Shown in pieces: positions 48,006 to 57,124 of a stretch of 64,000 nt of DNA; position 1 is the first letter of the stretch, and each line of letters starts with the position of its first letter. The notes below the pieces were generated by a model, which saw nothing but the letters and a program-made list of their open reading frames with translations, made no database searches and was not told where the DNA came from. The position numbers and the translations under genes were made by a program. The stretch is from contig JAIEMK010000005.1 of the NCBI GenBank assembly GCA_019752295.1, positions 124,001 through 188,000 of the forward strand, given 5' to 3'. This stretch comes from Chitinophagaceae bacterium. GTDB lineage: Bacteria > Bacteroidota > Bacteroidia > Chitinophagales > Chitinophagaceae.

Positions 48006-48887
48006 ATGGCAGGTCAATTAAAAGAAGTACGTAACCGGATCAAGAGTGTTCAAAGCACCCAGCAGATAACAAAAGCCATGAAGATGGTGAGTGCTGCCAA
48101 ATTACGTCGTGCACAGGATTCTATTACCCAGATGCGCCCCTATGCCAGAAAGTTACAAGAAATGCTGAGCAATATTGTGAGCAGTTTGGATGGCTCTATC
48201 AGCCTGAAATTGGCTGAAGAAAGAACCATCGAAAAAGTTTTATTGATCGTTGTTACCAGCGACAGAGGATTGTGCGGAGGATACAATGCCAATCTGGTTA
48301 AATTAGCTAAATCCACTATCGCAGAAAAATATGCTGAACAAGCGAAAAAAGGAAATGTGGCTATCTGGAATATTGGTAAAAAAGGATTTGAAGCACTTAC
48401 AAAAGCTGGATATAAAACAAACAATACTTATAAAGATATTTTCCTGACCCTTAAATTCGAAAACGTACAGCTTGCAGCGCAGGCAGCAATGAAAGCATTT
48501 GAAAATAAAGAATTCGATGCAATTGAAATCATTTATAGCGAATTCAAGAATGCAGCTACACAGGCATTTGTTGCAGAACAATTCCTGCCGATTCCAAAAG
48601 TGGATAAACCTGCGGGTCAAAAAAATTCTGACTTTATTTTCGAACCTGCTGTTGATGTTTTGATCGCAGAACTGATGCCAAAAATTCTGAACACCCAATT
48701 ATTCAAAGCTGTTTTGGATGGTAACGCCAGCGAACATGGTGCGCGTATGACAGCAATGGATAAAGCCAGTGAGAATGCGAATGAATTATTGAAATCGCTC
48801 AAAATCAGCTACAACCGTGCTCGTCAGGCTGCTATTACAACTGAATTAACCGAAATTGTAAGTGGTGCAGCCGCATTACAGGGATAA
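48006..48887 (+). CDS. atpG: ATP synthase F1 gamma subunit
   Basis: A 293-residue central-stalk subunit of F1-ATPase. The N-terminal helix reads LKEVRNRIKSVQSTQQITKA followed by MKMVSAAKLRRAQ. A Rossmann-like middle has LLIVVTSDRGLCGGYNANLV, and the C-terminal helix has NASEHGARMTAMDKASENA and YNRARQAAITTELTEIVSGA. Normal length. The gene is not next to atpA or any other ATP synthase gene: secA is divergent upstream and scpB follows after 5 bases. Confidence 0.97.
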   Translation: MAGQLKEVRNRIKSVQSTQQITKAMKMVSAAKLRRAQDSITQMRPYARKLQEMLSNIVSSLDGSISLKLAEERTIEKVLLIVVTSDRGLCGGYNANLVKLAKSTIAEKYAEQAKKGNVAIWNIGKKGFEALTKAGYKTNNTYKDIFLTLKFENVQLAAQAAMKAFENKEFDAIEIIYSEFKNAATQAFVAEQFLPIPKVDKPAGQKNSDFIFEPAVDVLIAELMPKILNTQLFKAVLDGNASEHGARMTAMDKASENANELLKSLKISYNRARQAAITTELTEIVSGAAALQG

Positions 48888-48892
48888 TTTTA

Positions 48893-49726
48893 TTGGACCA
48901 TTACCAATCACCTATAAGAAAAAAGACTTTGGAAATTAGTAGCATCATACCACACATTGAAGTCCTGATTTTTGCGAGCGACAAACCGCTTACATCGCTG
49001 GATATCGTAGAGTTGATCAACAATACTTTCGGCTTTTTGGAAGAAAGAATTATGTTAGATCAGGTGGAAACTGCTTTAGAGGGTATCAAAGAAAAATACG
49101 ATTCTGAATTTTATCCATTTGAAGTAAAGGAAAGTGGCGGTGGTTGGCAGTTTCTTACTAAAAAAGATTATCACAAAACGATCGCTCAACTTAATGGCGA
49201 TAAATTCCTGAAACGCCTGTCCAATGCGGCTTTGGAAACACTTGCCATCATCGCTTACAAACAACCAATTACAAAGGGCGAAATCGAAGCAATTCGTGGG
49301 GTGAATAGCGATTATAGTATCCAGAAATTGTTGGAAAAAGAATTGATTCTAATCAGTGGTAGAAACGAAAACTCACCGGGCAAACCGCTGGTTTACGCTA
49401 CCTCAAAAAACTTCATGGACTATTTTGGCATCAATAACGCATCTGATCTACCTAAGATCAGAGAAGTGTTAGCTGAACAGTTGGTTGAAGGTACGCGTCC
49501 TGAAGATTTTACCGATTTGCCTGTAGCAGAAAATATTGGGTTTGATACTTTAGAGGAAGAACCTATATCAAAAGACATTTCTGAAATAGCAGTGAATCAG
49601 GATGGCGAATTAATTATTCCTCAGGAAGATCAGGCCTCACACAATGAGCATTCTGCACCCCACGATGAAAAAGATGCAGATGAAAACCCGTCTCATTCAA
49701 CAGACGAAGAAGAAAAACCAGAATAA
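48893..49726 (+). CDS. scpB: Segregation and condensation protein B
   Basis: A protein of about 265-277 residues, the ScpB subunit of the SMC-ScpAB condensin. Tandem winged-helix domains are visible, with HIEVLIFASDKPLTSLDI, the segment NAALETLAIIAYKQPITKGE followed by IEAIRGVNSD, and LLEKELILISGRNENSPGKP. The last 60 residues are acidic (EEEPISKD ... DADENPSHSTDEEEKPE), probably disordered. No ATG fits the start; TTG at 48893 or TTG at 48929, where the family usually begins (EISSIIPHIEVL), are the options. It starts 5 bases after atpG. Confidence 0.92.
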   Translation: MDHYQSPIRKKTLEISSIIPHIEVLIFASDKPLTSLDIVELINNTFGFLEERIMLDQVETALEGIKEKYDSEFYPFEVKESGGGWQFLTKKDYHKTIAQLNGDKFLKRLSNAALETLAIIAYKQPITKGEIEAIRGVNSDYSIQKLLEKELILISGRNENSPGKPLVYATSKNFMDYFGINNASDLPKIREVLAEQLVEGTRPEDFTDLPVAENIGFDTLEEEPISKDISEIAVNQDGELIIPQEDQASHNEHSAPHDEKDADENPSHSTDEEEKPE

Positions 49727-49770
49727 TTCCTTCATTTTTTTAGATAGAAGCTTAAGACAATTATCTTCGC

Positions 49771-50988
49771 ATGATGCAGCAAGAATTGTCGAACGAACTA
49801 TTATGCAGCATCGCCAATACCTACGGTACCCCGTTATATGTATACGATGCTGACAAAATCACTGGTCAGTACCGCAAGCTTCAATCAGCTTTTGCGAAGT
49901 CGAATACGCGCTTTTTCTACGCGAGTAAGGCACTCACCAACATCAATATTTTAAAACATATCCTGAATATTGGTTGCGATATAGATTGCAGTTCTGTTAA
50001 CGAAGCCCATCTGGCGATCTACGCAGGCGCTAAACCCGAAAACATACTATACACCAGTAATGGTATCGACTTCAGCGAAATTGAAGAAGCCGTTTCACTT
50101 GGCATTAATATTAATATTGATAGCTTATCAAACCTCGAAAAATTTGGAAAAAAATTTGGTCATAGTTATCCCGTAGGCATCCGTCTTCGCCCAAATATCA
50201 TGGCTGGTGGAAACCTGAAGATCTCTACAGGCCATGCCAATAGTAAGTTTGGTGTGCCTATCGATCAACTGGATGAAATACTTGCACTTGTTGAAAAGTA
50301 TCATCTGTTTATTCGGGGTCTGCACATTCATACCGGTAGCGAAATCAAAGACGTTTCTGTTTTCATGAAAGTGGCAGAAGTATTTTATGATCTGATTCCA
50401 CACTTTCCGGAGTTAACATTTCTTGATCTTGGTGGCGGATTTAAAGTGGCTTATAGAGAAAGAGATCATGTAACAGATATTGATTTACTCGCTAAAGAAA
50501 TAGAATCCTTTCTGAAAAAACTGGAAGAAAAACATCAGAAAAAATTTCAATGCTGGTTTGAGCCGGGAAAATATTTAGTGAGCGAATCAGGCTACTTGCT
50601 GGCTAAAGTAAACGTACTCAAAACTTCGAACAATACTGTTTTTGCCGGCATCAATTCGGGGCTCAATCACCTGATCCGTCCAATGATGTATGATGCATAT
50701 CATCGCATAGAAAATATCAGTAATCCCGCAGGTGAAATAAAAACCTATACCATCACCGGTAATATTTGTGAAACTGATACTTTCGGAACCGACAGGCATT
50801 TGCATGAAGTGCGAGAGGGAGATATTTTGTCCATCCATACTGCAGGCGCTTATGGATTCGAAATGTCGAGTAATTATAATGCCCGGTACAAACCTGCCGA
50901 AGTGATGGTAATTGGGGGTGAAGCAAAGCTGATTCGCAAAAGAGACGAATTTGGAGATTTATTAAGAAACCAGATATCCGTGTTATAG
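49771..50988 (+). CDS. lysA: Diaminopimelate decarboxylase
   Basis: A 405-residue PLP enzyme of the alanine-racemase fold catalysing the last step of lysine synthesis. Visible are PLYVYDADKI, the PLP-lysine segment RFFYASKALTNINIL, HIHTGSE, FLDLGGGFKVAY, the substrate segment EPGKYLVSESGYLLAKV, and the catalytic-Cys segment GNICETDTFG. A TATCTTCG box ends one base before the double ATG start, which may mean a leaderless transcript. It follows scpB by 44 bases. Confidence 0.96.
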   Translation: MMQQELSNELLCSIANTYGTPLYVYDADKITGQYRKLQSAFAKSNTRFFYASKALTNINILKHILNIGCDIDCSSVNEAHLAIYAGAKPENILYTSNGIDFSEIEEAVSLGININIDSLSNLEKFGKKFGHSYPVGIRLRPNIMAGGNLKISTGHANSKFGVPIDQLDEILALVEKYHLFIRGLHIHTGSEIKDVSVFMKVAEVFYDLIPHFPELTFLDLGGGFKVAYRERDHVTDIDLLAKEIESFLKKLEEKHQKKFQCWFEPGKYLVSESGYLLAKVNVLKTSNNTVFAGINSGLNHLIRPMMYDAYHRIENISNPAGEIKTYTITGNICETDTFGTDRHLHEVREGDILSIHTAGAYGFEMSSNYNARYKPAEVMVIGGEAKLIRKRDEFGDLLRNQISVL

Positions 50989-51012
50989 AACAAAATAGTA
51001 GTTTGCACTAGC

Positions 51013-51798
51013 ATGATCGAAATCAAAAACATATCCAAACAATTCGGCGACAGGGTGATCCTCAACGATATTAGCGCAGTCATGGAGCCGGGCATGTGCA
51101 ACCTGATCATTGGAACGAGTGGTAGCGGAAAAACCGTTCTTACCAAATGCATGGTGGGCTTATTTAAACCCGAAAAAGGAAATATACTCTATAATGGAGT
51201 GGATATGTTTACAATGGACAATGATACCCGCAAACAATTACGCCAACAGATCGGCATGTTGTTTCAGGGTACTGCTTTGTTTGATTCAATGACCGTTGAA
51301 CAGAATATTTTGTTTCCTCTGGATATGTTTACCCGTTGGACCAGTGCCGAAAAGAAACGCCGTGTGGATGAGGTTTTAGACAGGGTTAATTTAAAAGATG
51401 CACACAAAAGGTACCCTGCTGAGATCAGCGGGGGCATGAAAAAACGAGTTGGTATTGCTCGCTCAATTGTGTTGAATCCAAAATATCTTTTTTGTGATGA
51501 ACCCAACTCCGGGCTGGATCCACAAACAGCAATGGTAATCGACAAATTGATTAAAGAAATTACAGACGAATTTCAGATCACAACAATCGTAATCACACAC
51601 GATATGAATAGTGTAATGGAAATTGGCGACCATATTGTTTATCTCTATAACGGACAAAAGCAATGGGAGGGCACAAATAAAGACATCATCTTTAGCAAGG
51701 ATAAATTATTGAACGATTTTATTTTTGCTTCTGAGTTTCTGCAAGATGCAAAAGAGATGCGCATGATGGAAGCCAACAATACCGTTCAGAAAAAATAA
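51013..51798 (+). CDS. MlaF-like ABC transporter ATP-binding protein
   Basis: A 261-residue ATPase. Walker A is GTSGSGKTVL near residue 37, the Q-loop is GMLFQGTALFDSMTV, the signature is ISGGMKKRVGIARS, and Walker B is YLFCDEPNSGLDPQT. The phrase FQGTALFDSMTVEQN and the GGM signature are typical of MlaF/Mkl ATPases, which pair with MlaE permeases in lipid transport. The only MlaE gene in the window is 12 kb away at 38736. The gene follows lysA by 24 bases and precedes a thioredoxin-fold gene. Confidence 0.92.
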   Translation: MIEIKNISKQFGDRVILNDISAVMEPGMCNLIIGTSGSGKTVLTKCMVGLFKPEKGNILYNGVDMFTMDNDTRKQLRQQIGMLFQGTALFDSMTVEQNILFPLDMFTRWTSAEKKRRVDEVLDRVNLKDAHKRYPAEISGGMKKRVGIARSIVLNPKYLFCDEPNSGLDPQTAMVIDKLIKEITDEFQITTIVITHDMNSVMEIGDHIVYLYNGQKQWEGTNKDIIFSKDKLLNDFIFASEFLQDAKEMRMMEANNTVQKK

Positions 51799-51824
51799 TA
51801 TTGATAGTTTATACCATTTAAAAC

Positions 51825-52331
51825 ATGTTCAAAAAAATTATTTTCGTATTACTGTTTTCCAGTGGGTTGATGACGCTTCATGCGCAAATGCCAATCGATA
51901 CTACACCCCCCTATAAAAAAAATAACAACATGCCAGATTTCAGGATCTTACAACCTGATAACAACTGGTTTAGTAAAGACCAATTACCCAAGAGAGATTA
52001 TACGGTTATCGTTTATTTTAGTCCCGATTGCGGTCATTGCCAGCACGAAGTAAAAGAAATGATCAAAAAAATAGATCGACTCAGCAAAGTAAATCTGGTT
52101 TGGGCAAGTTATAAATCGATTGAAGAAATCAGGGAATTTTATTTCAAATACCAGATGAACAAGTACTCTAATATGTATGTGGGTCGCGAACCAACATACC
52201 GACTCCCCAGTTTCTACCGCGTAAAATTTACTCCATTTGTTGCCGTTTACGATAAAAAGGGACTTTTTATAAAAGCTTATGAAGGTGGTGTGGAAATGCC
52301 CGAATTGTTGACACTACTGAAACTCAATTAA
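51825..52331 (+). CDS. Exported thioredoxin-fold protein
   Basis: A 168-residue periplasmic protein with a signal peptide ending near LHAQ. The thioredoxin fold has the redox motif C69-G-H-C72 in YFSPDCGHCQHEVK and the cis-proline segment KFTPFVAVYD. This resembles TlpA/ResA-like oxidoreductases that reduce or exchange disulfides in exported proteins. Partners are not evident. It is 26 bases downstream of the MlaF-like gene. Confidence 0.88.
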   Translation: MFKKIIFVLLFSSGLMTLHAQMPIDTTPPYKKNNNMPDFRILQPDNNWFSKDQLPKRDYTVIVYFSPDCGHCQHEVKEMIKKIDRLSKVNLVWASYKSIEEIREFYFKYQMNKYSNMYVGREPTYRLPSFYRVKFTPFVAVYDKKGLFIKAYEGGVEMPELLTLLKLN

Positions 52332-52366
52332 CGCATATTTATCAGTCAAAAGATAATGGCAAGTAT

Positions 52367-52374
52367 TACCTTTG
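52367..52374 (+). promoter_or_regulatory. Candidate -7 promoter box of mdh
   Basis: TACCTTTG matches TAnnTTTG exactly, 37 bases before the mdh ATG. No good -33 box is seen upstream. Confidence 0.45.
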
Positions 52375-52411
52375 CCCTGTTAAAAATTAATCATTCTAAA
52401 TAGCTTCTTTT

Positions 52412-53341
52412 ATGAAAGTTACTGTAGTAGGTGCTGGTGCCGTGGGTGCAACCTGTGCCGATAATATTGCCCGTGCTGCTCTGGCACAGGAATTGGTTAT
52501 CCTCGATATCAAAGAGGGTTTGGCTGAAGGTAAAGCACAGGATATGATGCAAACTGCAGCGTTACTGGGTTTCGACACACGTATTAGTGGCAGTACAAAC
52601 GATTATAGCAAGACCGCGGGTTCGGATGTGGTTGTGATTACTTCGGGTATTCCCCGTAAACCCGGTATGACCCGTGAAGACCTGATTGGAACCAATGCAG
52701 GTATTGTGAAGGGAGTTGCTGAAAATATTTTAAAATATTCGCCCGAAGCGATCATCATTGTGATCAGTAATCCAATGGACACAATGACTTATCTGGCATT
52801 AAAAGCAACAGGGCTTCCTAAGAATCGGATAATAGGTATGGGTGGCACGTTAGATAGTGCTCGTTTTAAATACCAACTAAGTCAACAACTGAATTGCAGT
52901 GCTTCTGATCTGAATGCCGTGGTAATTGGCGGACACGGAGACACTACTATGATACCATTAATTCGTTATGCAACCTGGAACAGTGCTCCTGTTACTGATT
53001 TCCTAACTAAGGAGCAGCAAGATCAAATAGTTGCAGATACAATGGTTGGTGGCGCTACTTTAACCAAGTTAATCGGAACCTCTGCATGGTATGCACCAGG
53101 TGCTGCGGGAGCCGCATTGGTAAAAAGCATTCTGCGCGACGAGAAAAAATTATTTACCTGCTGCGTAAACCTGAATGGTGAATACGGACAGAATGATATT
53201 TGTTTGGGTGTGCCGGTTGTTATCGGCAAAACCGGTTGGGAAAAAATTCTTGACTTTAAATTAAATGCCGATGAACAAGCAGCATTTAATAAAAGTGCCG
53301 ATGCAGTAAGAAATATGAATGAGGTTTTGAAATCTTTATAA
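52412..53341 (+). CDS. mdh: Malate dehydrogenase
   Basis: A 309-residue NAD-dependent enzyme of the citric acid cycle, of the LDH-like MDH type. The nucleotide loop is VVGAGAVGATCADNIA. The substrate-binding arginines are in ITSGIPRKPGMTREDLI, and the catalytic dyad lies in GMGGTLDSARF and VIGGHGDTTMIPL. Arg rather than Gln in PRKPGMTR indicates malate specificity. It is transcribed alone between a putative promoter and a strong terminator. Confidence 0.96.
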   Translation: MKVTVVGAGAVGATCADNIARAALAQELVILDIKEGLAEGKAQDMMQTAALLGFDTRISGSTNDYSKTAGSDVVVITSGIPRKPGMTREDLIGTNAGIVKGVAENILKYSPEAIIIVISNPMDTMTYLALKATGLPKNRIIGMGGTLDSARFKYQLSQQLNCSASDLNAVVIGGHGDTTMIPLIRYATWNSAPVTDFLTKEQQDQIVADTMVGGATLTKLIGTSAWYAPGAAGAALVKSILRDEKKLFTCCVNLNGEYGQNDICLGVPVVIGKTGWEKILDFKLNADEQAAFNKSADAVRNMNEVLKSL

Positions 53342-53360
53342 TTAAAACATTCTCTTACCA

Positions 53361-53394
53361 AAGCCGATTCCAATTTTTGGGATCGGCTTTTTTG
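53361..53394 (+). terminator. Rho-independent terminator after mdh
   Basis: AAGCCGAT and ATCGGCTT pair around a CCA/TGG extension and a T-rich loop, followed by TTTTT. It starts 20 bases after the mdh stop. Confidence 0.88.
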
Positions 53395-53509
53395 TATTTA
53401 ACATTCATTAACTCCATTTATCCTTCCTAATTACTCTTCCTCCATTAGTGATACGACTTTTGTAACTATTTGCTGTCATCTTCGTACTAATCATACAAAA
53501 ACTAAAAAG

Positions 53510-55933
53510 ATGAGAAGCATAATTTTAACGTTGATGAGCATTTTTTTAATTGCTTTCAACAGTCAGGCTCAAAACAATTCGACTATCCATGGAGCCGTGA
53601 AAGATAATACTGGAAAGGCTTTCAGCGGAGTAACCGTTTCTTTGTTGAAACAAAAAGACAGTAGTCTTGTAAAAACTTCCATTACTGATACAGATGGAGT
53701 TTTTGAAATGAATACAGTGATGAACGGCAATTTTATTTTGTTGTACAGTAGCTTGAATTTTGAAAATAAATACAGCAACGGTTTTGAAATCGTTGCTGGA
53801 AAAAATTTTACAGCACCAGAAATCAGTATGACGATTGTTGCAAACCAACTAAAAGAAGTAGTAGTAAATTCTAAAAAGCCAATGATCGAAATCAAGGCCG
53901 ACAAAACTATCTTTAATGTGGAGAGCAGTATCAACGCAACAGGTAGTAACGCTCTGGAGTTACTGCAAAAAAGTCCTGGTGTTCAGGTAGATAATAACGA
54001 AAACATCAGCATGAAAGGCAAGAGTGGCGTAAAGATTTATATAGACGGAAAACTGCAACAAATTGGCGGGCAGGACCTAGCAGCCTTCCTCAAAGGAATC
54101 AACAGTACCGAAATTGAAGCAATTGAAATGATCAGCAACCCTAGCGCCAAATATGATGCCAGTGGTAACGCAGGCATCATTAATATCCGATTAAAAAAGA
54201 ATAAAAAATTCGGAACCAATGGAAGCACTTCTTTGGGATTCACTCAGGGTGTAACACCTAAAGGCAATGCATCAGTAAATTTAAATTATCGCGATAAAAA
54301 AATTAACCTCTTCAGTAATTTAAGTGGTAGTATGGGGCGTTACGAAAATGGATTGTGGTTGTATCGTGAGCAAAGAGACACGATCTATGATCAACATGCT
54401 GTAAATCCGAACGACAATAAAAACATCAATCTCAAAGCAGGCGCAGACTTGTTCGTAGATGCTAAAAATACTTTTGGTGTGATGGTAACGGGCAATTTTG
54501 GGAATGGAACCTGGAACAGTGCAGGACATACAGATATTTATTATAAACCAACCGGCAATTATATAAAAACACTGATTGCAAATAACACAGTACCGGGTAA
54601 CAGAAACAATGTAAATACCAATATCAATTACAGATACGCAGATACCAGCGGAAAGGAGATAAACTTTGATGCAGATTACGGCTTTTTCCGCGGCAGAAGT
54701 ACCAGTTATCAACCTAATAACTATATCGATAATAATGGCAACCTGCTCTATTCTGTCATCAACAGAAACTATACTCCAACAAATATCGATATCATTACTT
54801 CAAAACTGGATGTAGAACAACCAAAATGGAAGGGCAAACTTGGCTATGGTGTTAAATTTTCTTATGTAGCCACTTCAAATGCATTTAACTTTTATAACGA
54901 TATCAATGGAACACCGGTAAAAATTTTATCGCGCAGTAATAGTTTCGATTATAAAGAAAATGTAAACGCCGCATATGTAAATTTTCAAAGACAATTCAAT
55001 GCGAAATGGAGTTTACAAGCAGGTTTTCGAGTGGAACAAACAAATAGCAAAGGGATACTCACCAGAGCAGATAGTATTACACAGAAAGACAATGAGGTAA
55101 CAAAACACTATCTGGATCTGTTTCCCAGCGCGGCTTTAACTTATACAGTAAACAAAAACAATACATTGAACCTAACTTATAGCAGAAGAATCGATCGCCC
55201 TTCTTATCAGGATCTGAATCCTTTTGAAAATAAATTAGATGAACTGACTTACGAAAAAGGAAATGCTTTTTTACGCCCGCAGTACACTGATAATATTGAG
55301 TTAGCTCATACTTTTCATTCTTTGATTACTACTACAATCGGATACAGTTATGTCAAGGATTTTGCTACGCAGGTAACAGATACTTCTAATAATGCTACTT
55401 ATGTGCAACAACAAAATCTGGCAACGCAACAAATACTAAGCGCTAGTATTGGTTCCTCACTGCCAATTGCAAAATGGTGGAGTGGTTATGCCAATATCTA
55501 TTATAATTTTCAAATTACGGATGGTGCCATTGGGGCAAATCAATTGCATGTAGAGATTCCAGGTTACGGTGCTTATATGCAAAATAGTTTCAAGTTGGGC
55601 AAAGATTATACTGCCGAACTGAGTGGATGGTATAGTGGCCCTTCTGTTTGGGCCGCTACTTGGAAAACAAAACCACAGGGAGGTTTGGATCTGGGATTCC
55701 AAAAATTATTGATGAAGAAAAAAGCTAGTTTAAAGCTGAGTTTCACCGATATATTTCATACCAACCCCTGGAAAGCAAATAGCAATTTTGGCGGACTCGT
55801 AATTCATGCAAGTGGATACTGGGAAAGTCAAACCCTAAGATTGAATTTTACATATCGCTTCGGTAATAATCAGGTAAAAGCAGCGCGACAAAGAGAAACA
55901 GGTTTGGAGAACGAATCGAAAAGAATTAAATAG
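53510..55933 (+). CDS. TonB-dependent receptor, outer-membrane beta-barrel type
   Basis: An 807-residue outer-membrane protein with a signal peptide ending near NSQAQ. A carboxypeptidase-regulatory-like domain (about 22-105, TIHGAVKDNTGKAFSGVTVS) is followed by a plug region with ALELLQKSPGVQVDNNENIS, GKSGVKIYIDGKLQQIGGQ and ISNPSAKYDASGNAGIINI. A large barrel ends in LRLNFTYRFGNNQVK. This is the type often seen with outer-membrane beta-barrel family 3 domains, distinct from SusC, and no SusD is nearby. The ligand is unknown; siderophores, peptides or sugars are possible. Confidence 0.9.
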   Translation: MRSIILTLMSIFLIAFNSQAQNNSTIHGAVKDNTGKAFSGVTVSLLKQKDSSLVKTSITDTDGVFEMNTVMNGNFILLYSSLNFENKYSNGFEIVAGKNFTAPEISMTIVANQLKEVVVNSKKPMIEIKADKTIFNVESSINATGSNALELLQKSPGVQVDNNENISMKGKSGVKIYIDGKLQQIGGQDLAAFLKGINSTEIEAIEMISNPSAKYDASGNAGIINIRLKKNKKFGTNGSTSLGFTQGVTPKGNASVNLNYRDKKINLFSNLSGSMGRYENGLWLYREQRDTIYDQHAVNPNDNKNINLKAGADLFVDAKNTFGVMVTGNFGNGTWNSAGHTDIYYKPTGNYIKTLIANNTVPGNRNNVNTNINYRYADTSGKEINFDADYGFFRGRSTSYQPNNYIDNNGNLLYSVINRNYTPTNIDIITSKLDVEQPKWKGKLGYGVKFSYVATSNAFNFYNDINGTPVKILSRSNSFDYKENVNAAYVNFQRQFNAKWSLQAGFRVEQTNSKGILTRADSITQKDNEVTKHYLDLFPSAALTYTVNKNNTLNLTYSRRIDRPSYQDLNPFENKLDELTYEKGNAFLRPQYTDNIELAHTFHSLITTTIGYSYVKDFATQVTDTSNNATYVQQQNLATQQILSASIGSSLPIAKWWSGYANIYYNFQITDGAIGANQLHVEIPGYGAYMQNSFKLGKDYTAELSGWYSGPSVWAATWKTKPQGGLDLGFQKLLMKKKASLKLSFTDIFHTNPWKANSNFGGLVIHASGYWESQTLRLNFTYRFGNNQVKAARQRETGLENESKRIK

Positions 55934-55960
55934 AAAGGTTAATTGAATAATTCCATATAA

Positions 55961-55989
55961 AAAATGCAGGTCAAAACCCTGCATTTTTT
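55961..55989. terminator. Bidirectional terminator between TonB receptor and glycosyltransferase
   Basis: AAAATGCAGG and CCTGCATTTT pair around a 7-base loop with T-runs on both strands. The minus-strand glycosyltransferase stop codon (55988-55990) lies inside the T-run, so the hairpin also ends that gene. Confidence 0.88.
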
Positions 55990-56980
55990 ATGCCCTAAAC
56001 CATTTTTTGGTTGAGTCGGCAATCGCAGCAATGTCCTGTTTCTCCATACAATTGAAATGCCCTTTTGGACAAGCTTTCAACCCAAAATTAGAACAGGGTT
56101 GACAACTTAAATCCGGCACAATAAAATTTTGATAACGCCCCTTTTCAGTGTTTGCATAATAGGGTTCCATATTCAATAAAGGCGAAGTGCCTCCCCATAT
56201 GGCGAGAACAGGTTTATTAAATGCGCAAGCGATATGCTGTAAGCCGGTATCATTCGAGATCACCAGTTTTGATTTTCGAACCAAATCGGCCGACTCTTGT
56301 AAACTATATTTACCGCAGGCATTGTAAATGCGGATCGAATCAATTGACGCTACCGCTTCTCCTTCTGCAAAATCTTCTTTTCCTCCAACCAAAATGATTG
56401 GAAATTCAATTGCAGTGCATAGCTCTCTTAATTTATGGATGGGTAGTTTTTTGGTATAATAAGATGCACCAATCACAATTGCCACATAACCCAGCATATG
56501 TGGAACGGGTAAATCGTTCAAAGAAATTTCCTGATTCGGCGGTATGAAGAAATCCATTCCCTTTCCATCATTCAGCACACCAAGAGGCGCTAAAGTGTCA
56601 ACAGATCGCTCAACAATATGCCTGCCCGACATTCTGTTGATTCGCAATTTTGTTAATAAAAATTTTTGAAATCTTTCTTTATGATAGGTTAATACTTTGC
56701 TGCGTAAAGCAAGACAGATTCTTTTGGATCTAAAATTATTATGCAGATCAATGATATAATCGTACTGCTCTTTTTTAAGTTCCTGAATAAGCGCAGAAAG
56801 GTCGTTTTTAAAATAGAAGAATTTGTCGATGTAGGGATTTCCTTCTGTAACCGCTTTAAAATTACTTTTTGATAAAAAGTGTACTTCAGCGCCTGCAACC
56901 TGCTGTTTCAAGCAGCGAATTGCAGGAGTAGTTAAAACGATATCTCCAATAGATGAAAAACGAATGACCAGAAATTTCAT
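55988..56980 (-). CDS. Glycosyltransferase family 9 (heptosyltransferase-like)
   Basis: A 330-residue enzyme of the ADP-heptose:LPS heptosyltransferase family. Visible are FSSIGDIVLTTPAIRCLKQQ at the N-terminus, YDYIIDLHNNFRSKRIC, IVIGASYYTKKLPIHKL, and the nucleotide-sugar region KLVISNDTGLQHIACAFNKP followed by VLAIWGGTSP. Late cysteines (LSCQPCSNFGLKACPKGHFNCM) are usual in this family. It likely adds a heptose or other sugar to lipopolysaccharide or an O-glycan. It is alone on the minus strand, 144 bases after the MFS gene across a tandem repeat. Confidence 0.92.
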   Translation of the reverse strand: MKFLVIRFSSIGDIVLTTPAIRCLKQQVAGAEVHFLSKSNFKAVTEGNPYIDKFFYFKNDLSALIQELKKEQYDYIIDLHNNFRSKRICLALRSKVLTYHKERFQKFLLTKLRINRMSGRHIVERSVDTLAPLGVLNDGKGMDFFIPPNQEISLNDLPVPHMLGYVAIVIGASYYTKKLPIHKLRELCTAIEFPIILVGGKEDFAEGEAVASIDSIRIYNACGKYSLQESADLVRKSKLVISNDTGLQHIACAFNKPVLAIWGGTSPLLNMEPYYANTEKGRYQNFIVPDLSCQPCSNFGLKACPKGHFNCMEKQDIAAIADSTKKWFRA

Positions 56981-57025
56981 GTACTAATTTATATTGATTT
57001 TGGCCACATGTAATTCGCTAACAAA

Positions 57026-57108
57026 CATTTCAGTTGGTGACAAATTTTTGTTATGCTCATTTCAGTTGGTGTCAAATTTTCGTTATGCTCATTTCATGAT
57101 ACAAATTT
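57026..57108. repeat. 32-base tandem repeat, about 2.6 copies
   Basis: Units at 57026-57057 and 57058-57089 (CATTTCAGTTGGTG-A/T-CAAATTTT-T/C-GTTATGCT) match at 30 of 32 positions. A third, degenerate copy begins at 57090 (CATTTCATGATACAAATTT). It fills much of the 144-base spacer upstream of the glycosyltransferase gene. With only two good copies it is not a CRISPR array. Confidence 0.85.
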
Positions 57109-57124
57109 AATCCAGCAATACTCA

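Noticed and set aside
57026..57108. Short CRISPR-like array
   Set aside because: The units are contiguous tandem copies without unique spacers, there are fewer than three good copies, and there are no cas genes.
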